Assembly: GCF_000801105.2 (NCBI RefSeq)
Contig: NC_079516.1
Location: 8,432,001-8,496,000 of the forward strand
Length of the DNA stretch: 64,000 nt
Direction of reading: 5' to 3'
DNA from: Raphanus sativus
Lineage: Eukaryota; Streptophyta; Magnoliopsida; Brassicales; Brassicaceae
Part shown: positions 22,561 through 34,407 of the stretch, piece by piece
Position numbering within the stretch: the first letter of the stretch is position 1
How the letters are laid out: each line of letters opens with the position of its first letter
Notes under the pieces: generated by a model
The model's database searches: none
What the model saw: the letters and a program-made list of their open reading frames with translations, nothing else
Told to the model about the DNA's origin: nothing
Translations under genes and position numbers: made by a program

Positions 22561-25500
22561 CTAGGCAGTCGCAAACCAGAGTTGCATCATCACAGAAGAT
22601 AGATTAGGATTTGTCTCTCTGAAGCTCTGGATCTTGTTCCTGATTTGATGATCAATCGCCTTGAAGATCACAGCCACCGAACGGGTTCCAGTTGCATGCA
22701 GTCTTCCATTCCGTTCATTCCAAAGCCAGTAAGTTGTCGCCTGCCACGCAAGGAGAGTAAGCAATCGAGTTGCTTTATTCCCACTCAGTGACTCCATATG
22801 TGCCACAGTAAGACCCCATGAGCGCAAAGGTTGAAGGCGGCATCGAGTAGAGACTCTGGTCCATAGATCGAAACTAAAGTCACAGTCGTAGAACAAGTGA
22901 TCTCGTGATTCCGGTTGCGAGTTGCAGAGTAGACAAAACCGGATCAACACATAGTCCCCAACCAATCATCCTGTCACGCGTAGGGCAGCGATTCAAGTAC
23001 ACGAGCCAAGAATGGAATGAGTGGCGTGGAATCGATCTTGGAAACCAGATCGCCTTTGTCCAAGTTTGATCATCCATTTCACCTTTCAAGTAAGTGTAGG
23101 CTGAACCAGTTGAGTATCTTCCTTCTTTATTTCCCAGGAGGCTCCATTCATATGAGTCCTCATTTGATGTCAGCTGAATTGTTGTGAGGAAAACATAGAG
23201 TTCAATGGCTGCTTCTGATCGTGCAGGTGGGAGGCACCAGTTACCATTCCGACACAGCGAAGCCACCGTTGCTCTGTGAGGGATACCAAGTCTCGAGTTT
23301 GAGGATGCCTTTAGCGCTTCAATACAGCCTTGAGGAGCCCAGTTATGATGCCAGAACAGTGCCGATCTTCCGTTTTCCACCTTCATCTTTATAAGGGGAA
23401 ACATCAGAGGCCTCATTTTGATCAGTTTGTTGACTAGCCAGGAACACGCTTGACTAGGCTTGACTGTCCAATAGTTGTGCACTGATCCATTAAGGATTAC
23501 TTCCTTAAACCAGGACACCCAAACCGAGTCTTCTCTAAAGAAGAGCATCCAGATGAGTCTCATGCAGCACGCAGTATTCCAGGTTTGCAAATCTTTAATG
23601 CCTAGTCCTCCTTGAGCTTTAGTTAGTGTGACTGTGGTCCAAGCAACTCTCGTAGAATGTGATCCTTCCAAAGTTCCATGCCACAAAAATTGGTTACACA
23701 TCGAATTTATCTTGCAAATGCAGGCCTTAGGGAGCAGGAAGGCCGAGCACCAGAAGGTGTTGATTCCAGAGATCACCGTCTGATGAGCAGCAGTCGACCC
23801 GAGAAGGAGAGCGTTTTGACTGACCAGGAGGAGAGCCTCGCTTTCACTTGTTGGATAAGGGGCTGGCAGTTAGGCAGTGATAGCTTTCTTGAGTTCAGAG
23901 GGACACCAAGATATCTGAAAGGGAGTTCACCATGCGACATTCCTGTGGAGGCTTTGATTGTATCGGTTTCCTGGTCAGTTAATCCCGAGGAGTAGAAGCT
24001 TGTCTTCTGGAAACTCACCGCAAGACCAGATCGCATCTCAAATTCCCGAAGTACTTGCAGGACACTCTGCACCGATTCTATCGAGCCATCAATGAAGATC
24101 AAGAGATCATCAGCAAACGATAGATGCGTAAGTTTCATTGCATTACACTTCGGGTGATACTTGATTTTGTTGTCCTCTGCTGACTGATTTAGCATTAGTG
24201 ATAAGTAGTTCATTGCCATGACAAAGAGATAGGGTGATAGGGGGTCCCCTTGCCTTAGCCCTCGCTTCCCTTTGAAGTAACCATTGACCGTGCCATTATA
24301 ACCTATCATGAAACTTGTCCTGCAGATACACGCTTTTAGCCAAGACCTGAACAAGGGAGGAAGCTGGAGACTCTCGAGACAGGTGAGTAGAAAATCCCAG
24401 GATAACGTATCAAAAGCTTTCGCTATGTCTACCTTTATAGTGATTCGCTTGCTGCAATTTTCTTATGATAACCATTAATCAGCTCACTAGCAAGGATGGT
24501 ATTCTCCACTAACAATCTGTCTTTCACAAATGCAGTTTGACAAGGTAATATGAATGGCTTCAGGATGGGCTTCAGCTTTGCAACCAGCAACCTCGAGATT
24601 ACCTTATAGACAGTGTTTAGACAGGATATAGGGCGATACTCTGTAATCTTTGAGGCGCCTGGAAATTTCGGAACAAGTGACAAGATGGTTGCGTTGACAG
24701 TGGATGGAAGGAAGGAGGTTTTAAAGAACTCCTGAATGGCAGCAACCACTTCCTCTCCTATTATTTCCCATGAGGCCCTGAAGAATCCTGAAGTAAGTCC
24801 GTCTGGTCCCGGAGACTTGTTTGGATTCAACTTGAAGAATAACCTTTTATTTCTGTGGCAGTTGGCAGAGAGCCCATAAGTTGAGCTTGCTGACTAGAGA
24901 CACTGAAGTTTGAGAGTTTGCTGGAACCAGGTGATAGAGGAGTGTATGAGAGGCTGATGATTGCTCACTGGCCCTAAGACTGCTTGGAAGTGGTTTATCG
25001 CATGTTGACTCATTTCGTAGGGGTCAGTTATAAGAGTGCCTGTGACTGTCATGAAGGAGCGGATGGCGTTGTAGCTAGCTCTCACTTGGCAGATCCTGAA
25101 GAAGTAAGTTGTGTTCAAATCTCCCTCCCTTAGCCAATTAATCCGTGATTTCTGGCGAAAGAAACACTCCTCAATCTGACGTAAGAACACCCATTTTTGG
25201 TTTAGGTCTCTTTCTTCCTGGAACAGCTGGGCAGTTGGTGTATGAAGCGCTTGTACCTGCACAATTTCCAATAAACGGTGAGTTTCAGAGACCCTTTCTT
25301 GGATTTTTGAGAAATTGTTTTTGTTTAAAAGTTTGAGGTCAGATTTGATGGATTTGAGCTTCCAACACAGGTCGGCAAGAGAGCAGCAGTTGCCTCCGAG
25401 CCGTGCCACGCTTCCATTACCAGCTTGGTGAACTCAGGGTGCTTAGTAAGATAGTTCTGGAATTTGAAAGGCTGGGTTCCAGCTTTAGGTAACTGGTAAG

Positions 25501-26207
25501 CTAGGTCTAAAAGGCAGGGAGAATGGTCAGAGATAGGGGTGGGAGGAAGGTTGCAGTTGCGTGGGGTAAGAGGATATGGCAAGGTTATTCACTAGCTGCC
25601 TGTCAAGCTTCTTTGCAATTGGCATGGCAGGTTGGCTGTTCCTCCAAGTATGAGAAGGGCCATTAAATCTGAGATCGAAGAGCCCCGTTTGGAGGAGACA
25701 ATCTTGCATCATGTACATTTGATTGTCCTGGGTCACAACAGCATCTGAGGAGTGTTCTGAGGCATGAACAATTTGGTTAAAATCTCCTCCTACAAACCAG
25801 GTTTTATTCTGGAGATCCAGTGCAGTGTGAAGGTGGATCAGATCAGCCCAAAGCTCCAAGCGATCATCTGCCTGATTTGAAGCATAGACAGCAGAGTAGT
25901 AGATGGGGTCTTTATTCGGTATGGTAATTATGCAAGTGAGACACTGCCTGCTTTGGTGGATGACTTGCACAATTAGAGGGTCTTTCCAGATAAGGATGAT
26001 CCGACCATCTTCATCAGAAGCGTGATTAGAGACATAGTGCCAGCCAGAGCAGATATTATTCATCAGAGGTGACAGAGAAAGTTCTTTTACATGAGATTCC
26101 AAGAGGCACCAAAAAGGGGTCTAAGATTAAAAAGCCAGTTAACAAAAATCCGATGTTTACCCGGGTCATTTAGACCACGCAGGTTCCAAAAAAGAGTTGA
26201 TACTCAT
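22561..26207 (-). pseudogene. LINE ORF2 (endonuclease-reverse transcriptase), multiply frameshifted
   Basis: The ATG at 26207 is followed at once by a frame change in a T-run, after which WNLRGLNDPGKHR, typical of ORF2 starts, is readable. Endonuclease motifs VGGDFNQI, GPSHTW, KLDRQLVN and SDHSPCLL are spread over two frames (26102-25325). The reverse transcriptase has NKSPGPDG and YRPISCLNTVYK (24830-24435), then KGKRGLRQGDPLSPYLFV and the catalytic FADD (24354-23773). The C-terminal zf-RVT region, with CLLCNSQPESRDHLFYDC, ends at 22561. At least five frame breaks are present, so it is inactive. Catalytic residues are otherwise conserved, so decay has been recent or relaxed. Confidence 0.88.
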
Positions 26208-26469
26208 AAGAAAGGGCAGGGGGTCCTCACTCAGAGAGCAAGGAACAGGTAACACAGCCGAAGAGGGGCAGTTTTGGGTAGTGGAGGGTTTTGAGGGTCA
26301 GAAGAGAGGATTGCAAAAGGGTTGGCTGAAAATAAAAGAGATTGAAGAGGGTCGGAATTTAAAGGCAGAACAGGGGACGAGATAGTAACAGGGGTAGGAG
26401 AAAAAGTGGGAGATGAACGGGAGCGCTTTAGGGAAGGTTTGGGAATCTCAGGAGAAGAAAAAGGTTTTT

Positions 26470-28066
26470 TTAAAGGGTCTTTCTGTGAAGCATGGGAAGA
26501 GGGGGAGTCAAAAGAGGTTTTAGAAGGTTGGATGGGCGGGATGAGAGACTTTTTCCGGGTAGTTGAGCGAGTAGTAGGGCGGGATGAGCCAGGACAGTCT
26601 TTACTTGGAGTTTTGGAAGGAAGAGGAGAGTTGAAAGGCGATTTTGAAGATTGGGGGCTAGGCTTTTTTGAGGGAGGGGCAGGAGGAGGAGGTGGAGGGG
26701 GGGAGAGTAAAGAAGACAGTTTCGGATGATATGACCTAACTCATGGCAATGAGAACAAGTTGGAGGAACCCATGGGTAATGAACCTGAACCTCAACAACC
26801 TCACCACTTTGTCTCTGAAACTCCACAACATCAGGAAGGGGCTGAGTAAGATCCACTTCAACCTTGACATGCGAAACTGTTAAACTGACCAAATTTTTTG
26901 TAAAATCATCAGTCTCTTTAGGTTCACCAATCAGGCCAGCAACTAAGCTTAAACCTTTATTGTATCGCAGGTCAAGAGGGACTCCTGTCAGATGTGCCCA
27001 GATACGGATGGCCTTAAGTGGAGGAGTTGACATAGAGTGTTCGGAGGTCCACTGGGCAGTGTGAAACATTGAGTCACCAATGTACCAGATGCACTTCTCA
27101 AGGATCTTCTGGCGAAGGTACTCACTTGTGATCCTTACGAGTGTTGATCTGTTCAGTGGGTTATTGTGAATCTCTAGCTTTTTTCCTTTTCCCCACATAT
27201 AGTTTAGCACACTCTGAATCTGATGAAAAGGTGGCGGTTTGCCATTGTAGTAGCACACTATGAAATCTTTGTGTATCTCAGCACCTTTCTCAAAAACATG
27301 ATCAGGGATCAAGATTCGAGGACGCCCAGTTTCAGAGAGAGAAGTGGGGGCAGGAGCTAGACGGGTGAGGAGCTTGCTCTCAGAAACGCGAAGCTTTTCA
27401 GCTAGTGAAGGTACAGGGTTTGCAGGAGGAGAGGAGGCTAGAGGAGGAGGAATTTGAGGTGGTTCAGGCGAGGTGGATGAGGGGAGGGTGGGAGCAGAGT
27501 TGGTTTGATGGGTAGCAGGAGATGATGCTCTGTTAGTGAGGAGAGGAGAGGAATGATTGGGGAGAATAACTGAATAGTTAGGGTTAGGGTTTGGGGGAAG
27601 AGTAGTGTTTAAGGAAGGGATACAGGGAGGAGAAGATGGAGAACTATCTGAGGTACAAGATAGGTTTTTGAAGGAGAAAGAGTAGAGTTAATTTGGTTTC
27701 CAAAAGAGATGACAGGAGCCAATTTAGTGTTCAGGAAAGTAACAGATCCATTTTCATGGTTAGTTTGTAACGGGAGGGGTAAGCTTTCCAAATCCTCTTG
27801 AGGCATCATAGTGACGTCCAAGATCTGAGAAGAAGTAGTAGAAGGAATTTCCAGGATCCCTTTTGAAGAGGGGACCAAGGCAGTTTTAGGTTTAGACTTA
27901 GTTGAGGGAGAAGTGGCAGAAAGGGGAGGGAATGTAAGGGGAGATAGGGAGGAGGGCGGGTCAGGGGGTCGGGCGGAGGGTGGAGGGGCGGAGGGAGTTC
28001 ACCAGCGGTGGACGTCGACGGGAATGGACCGGAGGCAGAGCTTGGAACTCTCCATGGATTCTGCAT
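26470..28066 (-). pseudogene. LINE ORF1 (DUF4283 / CCHC RNA-binding protein), frameshifted
   Basis: The frame starts at ATG 28066 with MQNPWRVPSSASG and a proline-rich stretch. It shifts near 27810-27870 and again near 27665-27690. It then runs to 26470 through a DUF4283-like domain (MWGKGKKLEIHNNPLNR, IWAHLTGVPLDLRY) and a zinc knuckle CSHCHELGHIIRNC (CX2CX4HX4C). In functional LINEs this protein coats the RNA and forms the retrotransposition particle. With two frame changes before the domain it is not translated as one protein. Confidence 0.8.
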
Positions 28067-28159
28067 TGGGAACCGAGTCAGGGAGAGTTTGACTTTTTTT
28101 TATAAGTTTTTGTTTATTATAAATTGGTCCGGTACTCAAACGCAAGAACTAATTTCTTT

Positions 28160-29032
28160 ATAAAATATTTAAAATCATTAAAGTAAAATCTTAATGCACA
28201 CCTCTAAACGAACATAAGTTAATTTTGATTACCTTGTTAAAAAAAAGTTAAGTTTGATTACCAGTGTTTAAAGTTGAATAATTTAAGAATTACCTATAGA
28301 GTATAATAGATTTTTTTAGTTGAATGATGCATTTAATAATTCATTTTTATGAGGAGTGAATGTTACAATAAAAAGGTGTTACTTGTAAATTTACAAAAGA
28401 AAAAAACAAATTATCATTTTCTCAAAAAGCAATTACCTAATTAATTTACAAAAAAAACAATTAACATCGTATAAGCATTATAAAGCGTATGCAAAATCTA
28501 TTTCCGCACGTGTTTTTGACCGTCGGCGAACGCAGAACAAAACTGAGGAAGATTATTTTTTTAAAGATGGTGGCCTGGTGGGCCAAACGGTCAATATAGA
28601 TTGTTGGACGACATAACAAAAGCATATAGTTTTAAACATAAATTAGATAGTCCAAGTAAAAAGGCATAGCACATGTAAATACTCTGAACTGTTACTGTAC
28701 ATCGACTAAAATGTTGACGTGGTTTGATAGGTTATCCATTATCCACACAATGGTTAACTGAATTTGGTCTAAAAGAAACAAGCAATAGCAATGGATCATA
28801 CTATACTTAAGTACTCTACAATTTACAAAACACGAACTTGGTCCGATCCTTTCTATTTTAAATTAACAGTGACAACTTTATTATATGATTTCTTATATTA
28901 TTTTATAAGAAAGTTTGCTTTGAATTTGTAGATCGACAAATCATTACATAGGTCCTACGCTAATTAAATATGTTATCCAGTATTCTCGGCTTTGACCAAC
29001 TGTCGGACTTTCAATAACTTGTCATGCATAAG
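28160..29032. other. Intergenic DNA
   Basis: Holds the micro-insertion at 28218-28262 and otherwise AT-rich sequence without gene signals. Confidence 0.5.
28218..28262 (+). repeat. A-tailed micro-insertion with 16-bp direct repeats
   Basis: GTTAATTTTGATTACC (28218-28233) and GTTAAGTTTGATTACC (28247-28262) differ at one base and flank TTGTTAAAAAAAA (28234-28246). Confidence 0.55.
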
Positions 29033-29262
29033 TTAGAGCGGAGTCCTTAAGAATAGTTTTTTAATTATTATTTTTTTTAGGCTTTTTTTCAAAAAAAGTA
29101 AAAAAAATTATCAACCAATCGTAGACTGCCACATATTAAGGATTAATCATTGTCTAAAAATTTTTAGGAATGAATCCTTAACTTTTAATAGATCCTACAT
29201 ATTATAATAATAATTTAATACTAAAGATTTACCAGTAAAAACTCCCCATTGCGAGTGCTCTA
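29033..29262. mobile_element. MITE candidate (TTAGAGC ends)
   Basis: TTAGAGCGGAGTCC on the left, and TTAGAGCACTCGCAATGGGG as the reverse complement of the right end, share TTAGAGC. The interior has a weak fold-back of AAGGAT / ATCCTT words. No certain target duplication. Confidence 0.4.
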
Positions 29263-29360
29263 ATCACATTTGACAACACAAATTTGAGATTGTTGAGTCC
29301 AAGTAAAAAGAGTAGCCTTTTTTTTTTGGTAAAACGAGAATTTAAGAGATTTGTTAGCAT

Positions 29361-29727
29361 ACTTATTAGGAAGTTTGTGAACATAATCGACTGTGTACAT
29401 TTATATTCCAATGAAAAAGGTAGTATACATAAATTTGAAAAGAACAAAATTTAGGTTAACGTAAACCATTAAATTCACGATACTTCTTACCATTATTATA
29501 GTGCCACCTAGATAATTAATAAAAATATTAACTTTTTTTGTCTACTTATTAGGAAGTTTGTGAACATAATCAACTGTGTACATTTATATTCCAATGAATG
29601 AGGTAGTATACATAAATTTGAAAAGAACAAAACTTAGGTTAACTCATTTAACGTAAACTATTAAATTCACGATACTTCTTACCATTATTAAAGTGCCACC
29701 TAGATAACTAACAAAAATATTAATTTT
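29361..29727. repeat. 183-bp tandem duplication
   Basis: Copy 1 begins ACTTATTAGGAAGTTTGTGA at 29361 and copy 2 at 29544. They are alignable to their ends with about a dozen differences and a 12-bp indel. Copy 1 ends in a T-run plus GTC, which equals the first bases of the LINE tail that follows copy 2. The duplication therefore appears to include the tip of that LINE. Confidence 0.75.
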
Positions 29728-31020
29728 TTTTTTGTCATCAACTTGAGTACAGACTCATACTGATTCGGTGAACCATGTTGCTAACTCTGCATCCATATGA
29801 ACAACAAAAGACGGTTGAACCCCAACACTTCATGCGAGCTTATCGGCCATCGTGTTTTGCTTCCGTAGAACATGAATGATCTCTGAGTTGATGAAAATTT
29901 GTTGCAGGGTCTTGATATCCTCTAAATAACTTGCAAAATCGGGCTATTTTCTGGTTCTGAAACCATCTTCACCAATTGAGAATAATCTGTTGCAAAAGTA
30001 ACATGCATCTGGCGTAAGTTTTTCATACACTCCATTGCCCATATCAACGCCTCCGTCTTTGCATGAAACAGAGATAAACTAGTCCTTACATTCCTTGTTT
30101 CCATCAATCCCCGAAAACCCTCTAGTGTACTATACCATCCTTATCCAGAAAAACAGTCATTGTCTTTCAATAACCTATCAGTGAAACACCACCGTCCTGC
30201 AATAGGTGATGTGCTTGGGGTCTCAACAGGTTGCGTTGTTATCCTGGTGTTCCTCACCTGTACCTCCTTCCAAAAGGCTGCTTCAGTTTCTGCCAATTTT
30301 AATGTATCCCTGGGATCTATATCCAGATTACTAATAACCTTATTGTTTCTTTCCAAATATTAAATTTTATTTAAAAAATCTAAAATAATTTTAAAAAGAA
30401 TGATGTCAATTTTAATGATGTTGACGTCATTAACAAAACTCTAAATCCTAAATTTTAAACTCTAAATTCTAAATCTAAATCCTAAACCCAAACCCTATAC
30501 CCTAAATCCTAAACCCTGAACCCAAACTGTAAACCTTACACCCTAATCCTATACCCTGGACCTAAATCCTAGATTCTAAACCCTAAACCCAAACCCTATA
30601 TCCTAGATCTGAATCCTAAACTCTAAACCGAAACTGTAAACTCTAAACAGAAACTCCGAATCATAAACCTTAAACCCAAACCGTAATCCCTAAACACAAA
30701 AGGTTTGGGTTTGGGGTTTATGGTTTGGGTTTAGGACCTAAGATTTGGGTTTGAATATAGGGTTTGAGTTTAAGGTTTACGGTTTGGGTTTAGGGTTTAG
30801 GATTTATGGTATAAAGTTAGGGTTTAGATTTATAATTTAGGATTTAAAGTTTAGGATTTAAGGTTTAAAATTTAGCAGATAGACTTTTGTTATTGGCGTC
30901 AACATCACTTAAATTGACATTATTCCTTTTTTTAATTATTTTAGATTTTTTAAATAAATATTTTTTATTAATTATCTAGGTGATACTTTGATTGGTGGTA
31001 AGAAGTGTGGTGAACTTAAA
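29640..31020. repeat. Fold-back element with telomere-like repeats, split by a LINE
   Basis: The outer arms match as inverted repeats: CTTCTTACC...CACCTAGATAA on the left (to 29723) and TTATCTAGGTG...GGTAAGAAG on the right (30976-31010). Inner arms at about 30364-30698 and 30703-30975 consist of degenerate CCCTAAA-type words on the left and TTTAGGG-type words on the right, meeting near 30700. The truncated LINE at 29724-30354 interrupts the left arm. There is no frame inside. The arrangement resembles a large non-autonomous TIR element with CCCTAAA-like filler rather than a true interstitial telomere. Confidence 0.65.
29724..30354 (-). pseudogene. 5'-truncated LINE with RNase H domain
   Basis: A 9-bp target duplication, AAATATTAA, flanks it (29715-29723, 30355-30363). 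The 3' tail is at the left, GATGAC plus A9 on the - strand. The - strand frames encode a plant-LINE RNase H region: LSLFHAKTEALIWAMECMKN, VTFATDYSQLVKMVSEPEN, then VLRKQNTMADKLA-like sequence in another frame. It is cut off at the 5' side, as expected from incomplete reverse transcription, and has frame breaks. Confidence 0.8.
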
Positions 31021-31227
31021 GGTTCATTCTAAGAATCCTAAGAGGTGAACCTAAGTATTGTTCATTTGAAAACACCACAGTGCCAAAACAAAAGCTTACA
31101 AATAGGCTGGCTCAACAAGATGAGGGCCCTTGGGCAAATTTCTTTTTAGATCCTATAATTAATTAATTAATTAATTTTAATCATATTTTTAAGTTATTAT
31201 TTAAAACATATATAATTTTAAAAGGAA

Positions 31228-33366
31228 TTAGATTTTGATCCGTGCAACTGAGCGGGTGTTTTTTCAAATTGATTTGAGAAAATTATAAATTTTGTATGTT
31301 GCATATTTCGGTTTTGCATGGTGAAACAATCAAATGGATATGGATTGATAAGTAACTTGTAATCTGATAATTCTATACAAAGCAGAAAATTTTATAGTGT
31401 TTTTGTTTGTACATTATATTCACTTTTTAGATCATATTTACTTTGTTTTTAATATATGACGATTTAGATAATTCTTTTCACTTCAAATTAGATGAAATAT
31501 TTAATTTTCAATGCAATTTTTTATAGATATTTTATATTTTCCGGTTAACGATTTTTTTGATTGAATTATAATTAGGTGAATAGTTAATGATGTTTTTGGT
31601 TAGATAAATTAGAAAATAATTCTTCCTTGTTTTTTTCTTAATTTGTGATAAAATAGAAAACGTTAATTCTCTAAAACGGGTGTTTTTCAAATTGAACTAA
31701 GTAAATTATAAGCTATGTCGGTTGCGTATTTCGGTATTGCATGGTGAAACGATCAAATTTATATGATTGATAAGTAACTTCTAATTTGAGAATTTTATAC
31801 AAAGCAGAAAATTTTCTAATGTTTTTGTTTGTACAATATATTCACCTTTATAGAACATATATACTTTGTTTTTAATATATGACATTTTAGAGAATTCTTT
31901 TTACTTCAAATTAGATGATATTTTCAATGCAAAATTTATTCGTTTTTTCTTTTATATATTATTTTATATTCTCCAGTTAAGTTTTTTCTTAATTAGAATA
32001 TAATTAGGTGAATAGTTTTTTGATGGTTTTGGATAGATAAAATAAGAAATTTTTTTCCTTAGTTAGTGATAAAATAGAAAACGTTAATTCTCTAAAACAG
32101 GTATTTTTCAAATTGAATTGAGAAAATTATAAGTTATGTCGGCTGCGTATTTCGATATTGTATATGACATGATTGATAAATAAATAATAATTTGATAATT
32201 TTATGCAAAGCAGAAAATTTTATATTATTTCTTTTATACAATATATTCACTTTCTAAGAAAATACTAGATTTTGATCCGTCCTTCAAAGGGCGGGTATAT
32301 TATTCGTTTTACATTTTTTAGAAATTTAATTTTCATATTTGTGATTTAATCATATTTGTGTTTTTCCTTGTAATCATATTTGTGTATAATATTTTTCATA
32401 AATTATTAGTAAAAAGTTTTAATTATTGTATTAAAATAATTGGACTTAATCTATATCAATAGGTCATTTTTCTAATTTAATAGAATATATATAAAATCTA
32501 CAAAATCACAAAAATCCGAAAACCCGGTTACCGGTTAAACCACACTGGTTTAACCCATAGATAAATTTTATTTTTTTTAGTTTTTAATTATGTTTTTAAA
32601 ATCCGTTTTCTATAATGTTTTGATAAAAAGTTAGGTCTTTCAGTTTTGTTATCAAAAAATTATTAATAATGTTTTACTTTTGTTTATTTAGATTTGAAGT
32701 TTAATTTTATTATTCACATTACACAAAATAAATATTTATGAATTTTTTAAGTCTTGATATTTTCTGTTAAATTTCATAAATCTTAATTGTTACAAAAAAT
32801 ATTTAAATAATCTAAATATTTTGATATTTTATATGTCAAATGAAAATAAAAATATAGAAACTAAAACAAAACATTATTCTCAAGACTAATGTTTTGAGAA
32901 TAAAACTATAACTGCTAAGTAAAAACTAAGGTAAAACATTTCAAAACAAACCACTTTATTATTCTCCCTGCCAACAATTTACACGAACCTTAAAAATAGG
33001 ATTTTTGTTAGTTATCAAATGTGGAGCAGTTACATTTTACATGCAGTTATATTTTATTTTATGTAGTTATATTTTAATTTGGACACAACCTATATTAACT
33101 GGTCATGTTGCTAATTTAATAGTATTGATTTACTTTATTTTTTAATATATAAAATTTTAGAGAATTTTTTCCACTTCAAATTAGATGACATTTTCAATTT
33201 TCAATGCATTTTCACTTTTTTAGAACATATTTACTTTGTGATTATATCTATTATAAAACTAAATGATAGAATAATTAAAAGTGATGATTTTTTAAGAGTT
33301 GGTCCAAAATAAAATATCACATATGAAAAAAAAAAAAAGTCATGACTTCTATTTTAATATATAAGA
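31228..33366 (-). mobile_element. Non-autonomous Helitron with internal tandem repeats and a nested Helitron
   Basis: Read on the - strand, the 5' end is TCTTATATATTAAAATAGAAG at 33366 with A before it. The 3' end at 31228 has a decayed hairpin and ATCAAAATCTAA, one base from the canonical CTAG. The interior has three tandem copies of a unit of about 430 bp (about 31245-31677, 31678-32097, 32098 onward) marked by TTTTTCAAATTGA and ACAAAGCAGAAAATTTT. The third copy is interrupted by the Helitron at 32265-33128 and resumes after it. Confidence 0.75.
32265..33128 (-). mobile_element. Nested non-autonomous Helitron
   Basis: The 3' end on the - strand is a hairpin (CCCGCCCTTTGAAGGACGG) plus ATCAAAATCTAG ending at 32265, followed by T. 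The 5' end TCAATACTATTAAATTAGC starts at 33128 and is preceded by A. It sits inside the third tandem unit of the larger Helitron. A near-copy of its 5' part occurs internally near 32440-32480, and a deleted relative is at 38973-39173. Confidence 0.8.
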
Positions 33367-34407
33367 TTAATTAAAATTATTAGTTTTGTTAGTGTTTTTA
33401 AAATTTAAAAATTAGATAGTCATGTCGTTTTAATATTTGTCTAAATATAACAAAAAATTGGAATCTTGGTAGAGAGAAAAAAATATATCTGGGCCTATTG
33501 TGGTATCAAATACACTCTTTGCCTTTCCCATTAAACCTGCCCTGTTTACAAAAACTGAGACTATAAAAATTTTGTTTTGAAAGTAAAAAAAAAAATTGTT
33601 AAGTAGCCGTATGGAATTTTTTTTCTAAAGGAAATTAATAACCAGATAGGTTTTAACATTGATTTTATTGATTTTTTATAAACAAAAATATTATATTATT
33701 ATCTGACATATATTAATAGCTCTTCACATTAATTTATTACTATTATGAGAATTTACGTTTCATATACCAGTATATCATCTTATGATGGTTTTAGCTACAC
33801 CAATTGAATCTTTAATATAAACTTATCTTTATTAATCTGTATAAATAATAATTAATTGTATTGTCTTAATAAAAATAGAACCCTAAACTTCAAAGTTAGA
33901 AATATTAACAAATCTTTCGTTAACTACATGAAAAAAGGAAATTCTACCTAACCAAATAAAGTGAAACCTCTATAAATTAATAATGTTGGGACTACACCAA
34001 AACTATAATTTTTTATTAATTTATAGAAATAATTAATTTATCAAGATACTAATTGAACCAAAAATTAATTTGAAATTATTAAATCATATTAATTTATAGA
34101 GATATTAATTTATAAAATTATTAATTAAAAAAGTTATATTGTAGTTTAGCAACAGAATATGTAAGGATCAGCTTTGCAACTTAGTAGGGGATTGATGAGG
34201 TTGGAGCATTATCCGTCGTTGTGGTCGTTGATTGGCCTTTCTGAGGTCTCCTCTTTGATTATTTGTGTTGTAGGTTTGTTTTTATTTTTCTAGTTTCTTT
34301 GTACTGTCTCCGTATTTGTGTCATAATTCAAAAATTGTATTAAATTTAACTTTTTACCAGAAGAAAATTCGTAGCTAATTTTCTACTTTGGAGTTTTAAC
34401 ATTTTAA
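33367..34407. other. Intergenic DNA with MITE-like and LINE-tail-like stretches
   Basis: 33958-34140 holds the common crucifer repeat words CTCTATAAATTAATAATGTT and AATTTATAGAGATATTAATTT in both orientations. 34150-34375 is GC-richer and ends TTTAACTTTTTACCAGAAG, resembling the 3' UTR of a LINE on the + strand. Neither has clear borders. Confidence 0.4.

Larger units (their letters stand above)
22290..28141 (-). mobile_element. L1-type LINE, nearly full length, broken
   Basis: An 18-bp target duplication, GCAAGAACTAATTTCTTT, is perfect at 22272-22289 and 28142-28159 and frames the element exactly. The 3' end (left side) is GTTAC plus an A10 tail; the 5' end is at 28141. Order on the - strand: ORF1 with DUF4283 and a zinc knuckle, then ORF2 with AP-type endonuclease, reverse transcriptase and a zf-RVT region. 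This is the plant L1/ATLINE plan. Both ORFs carry several frameshifts, so the copy cannot move by itself. The intact target duplication still points to a moderately recent insertion. Confidence 0.9.

Noticed and set aside
26406..26729. Open glycine/glutamate-rich frame on the + strand
   Set aside because: It is the antisense shadow of the proline-rich part of LINE ORF1, which carries the domain evidence on the - strand.
30425..30880. Interstitial telomere or chromosome-fusion scar
   Set aside because: The words are degenerate and inverted about a centre, and the flanks are inverted too, so a fold-back transposon explains them better.
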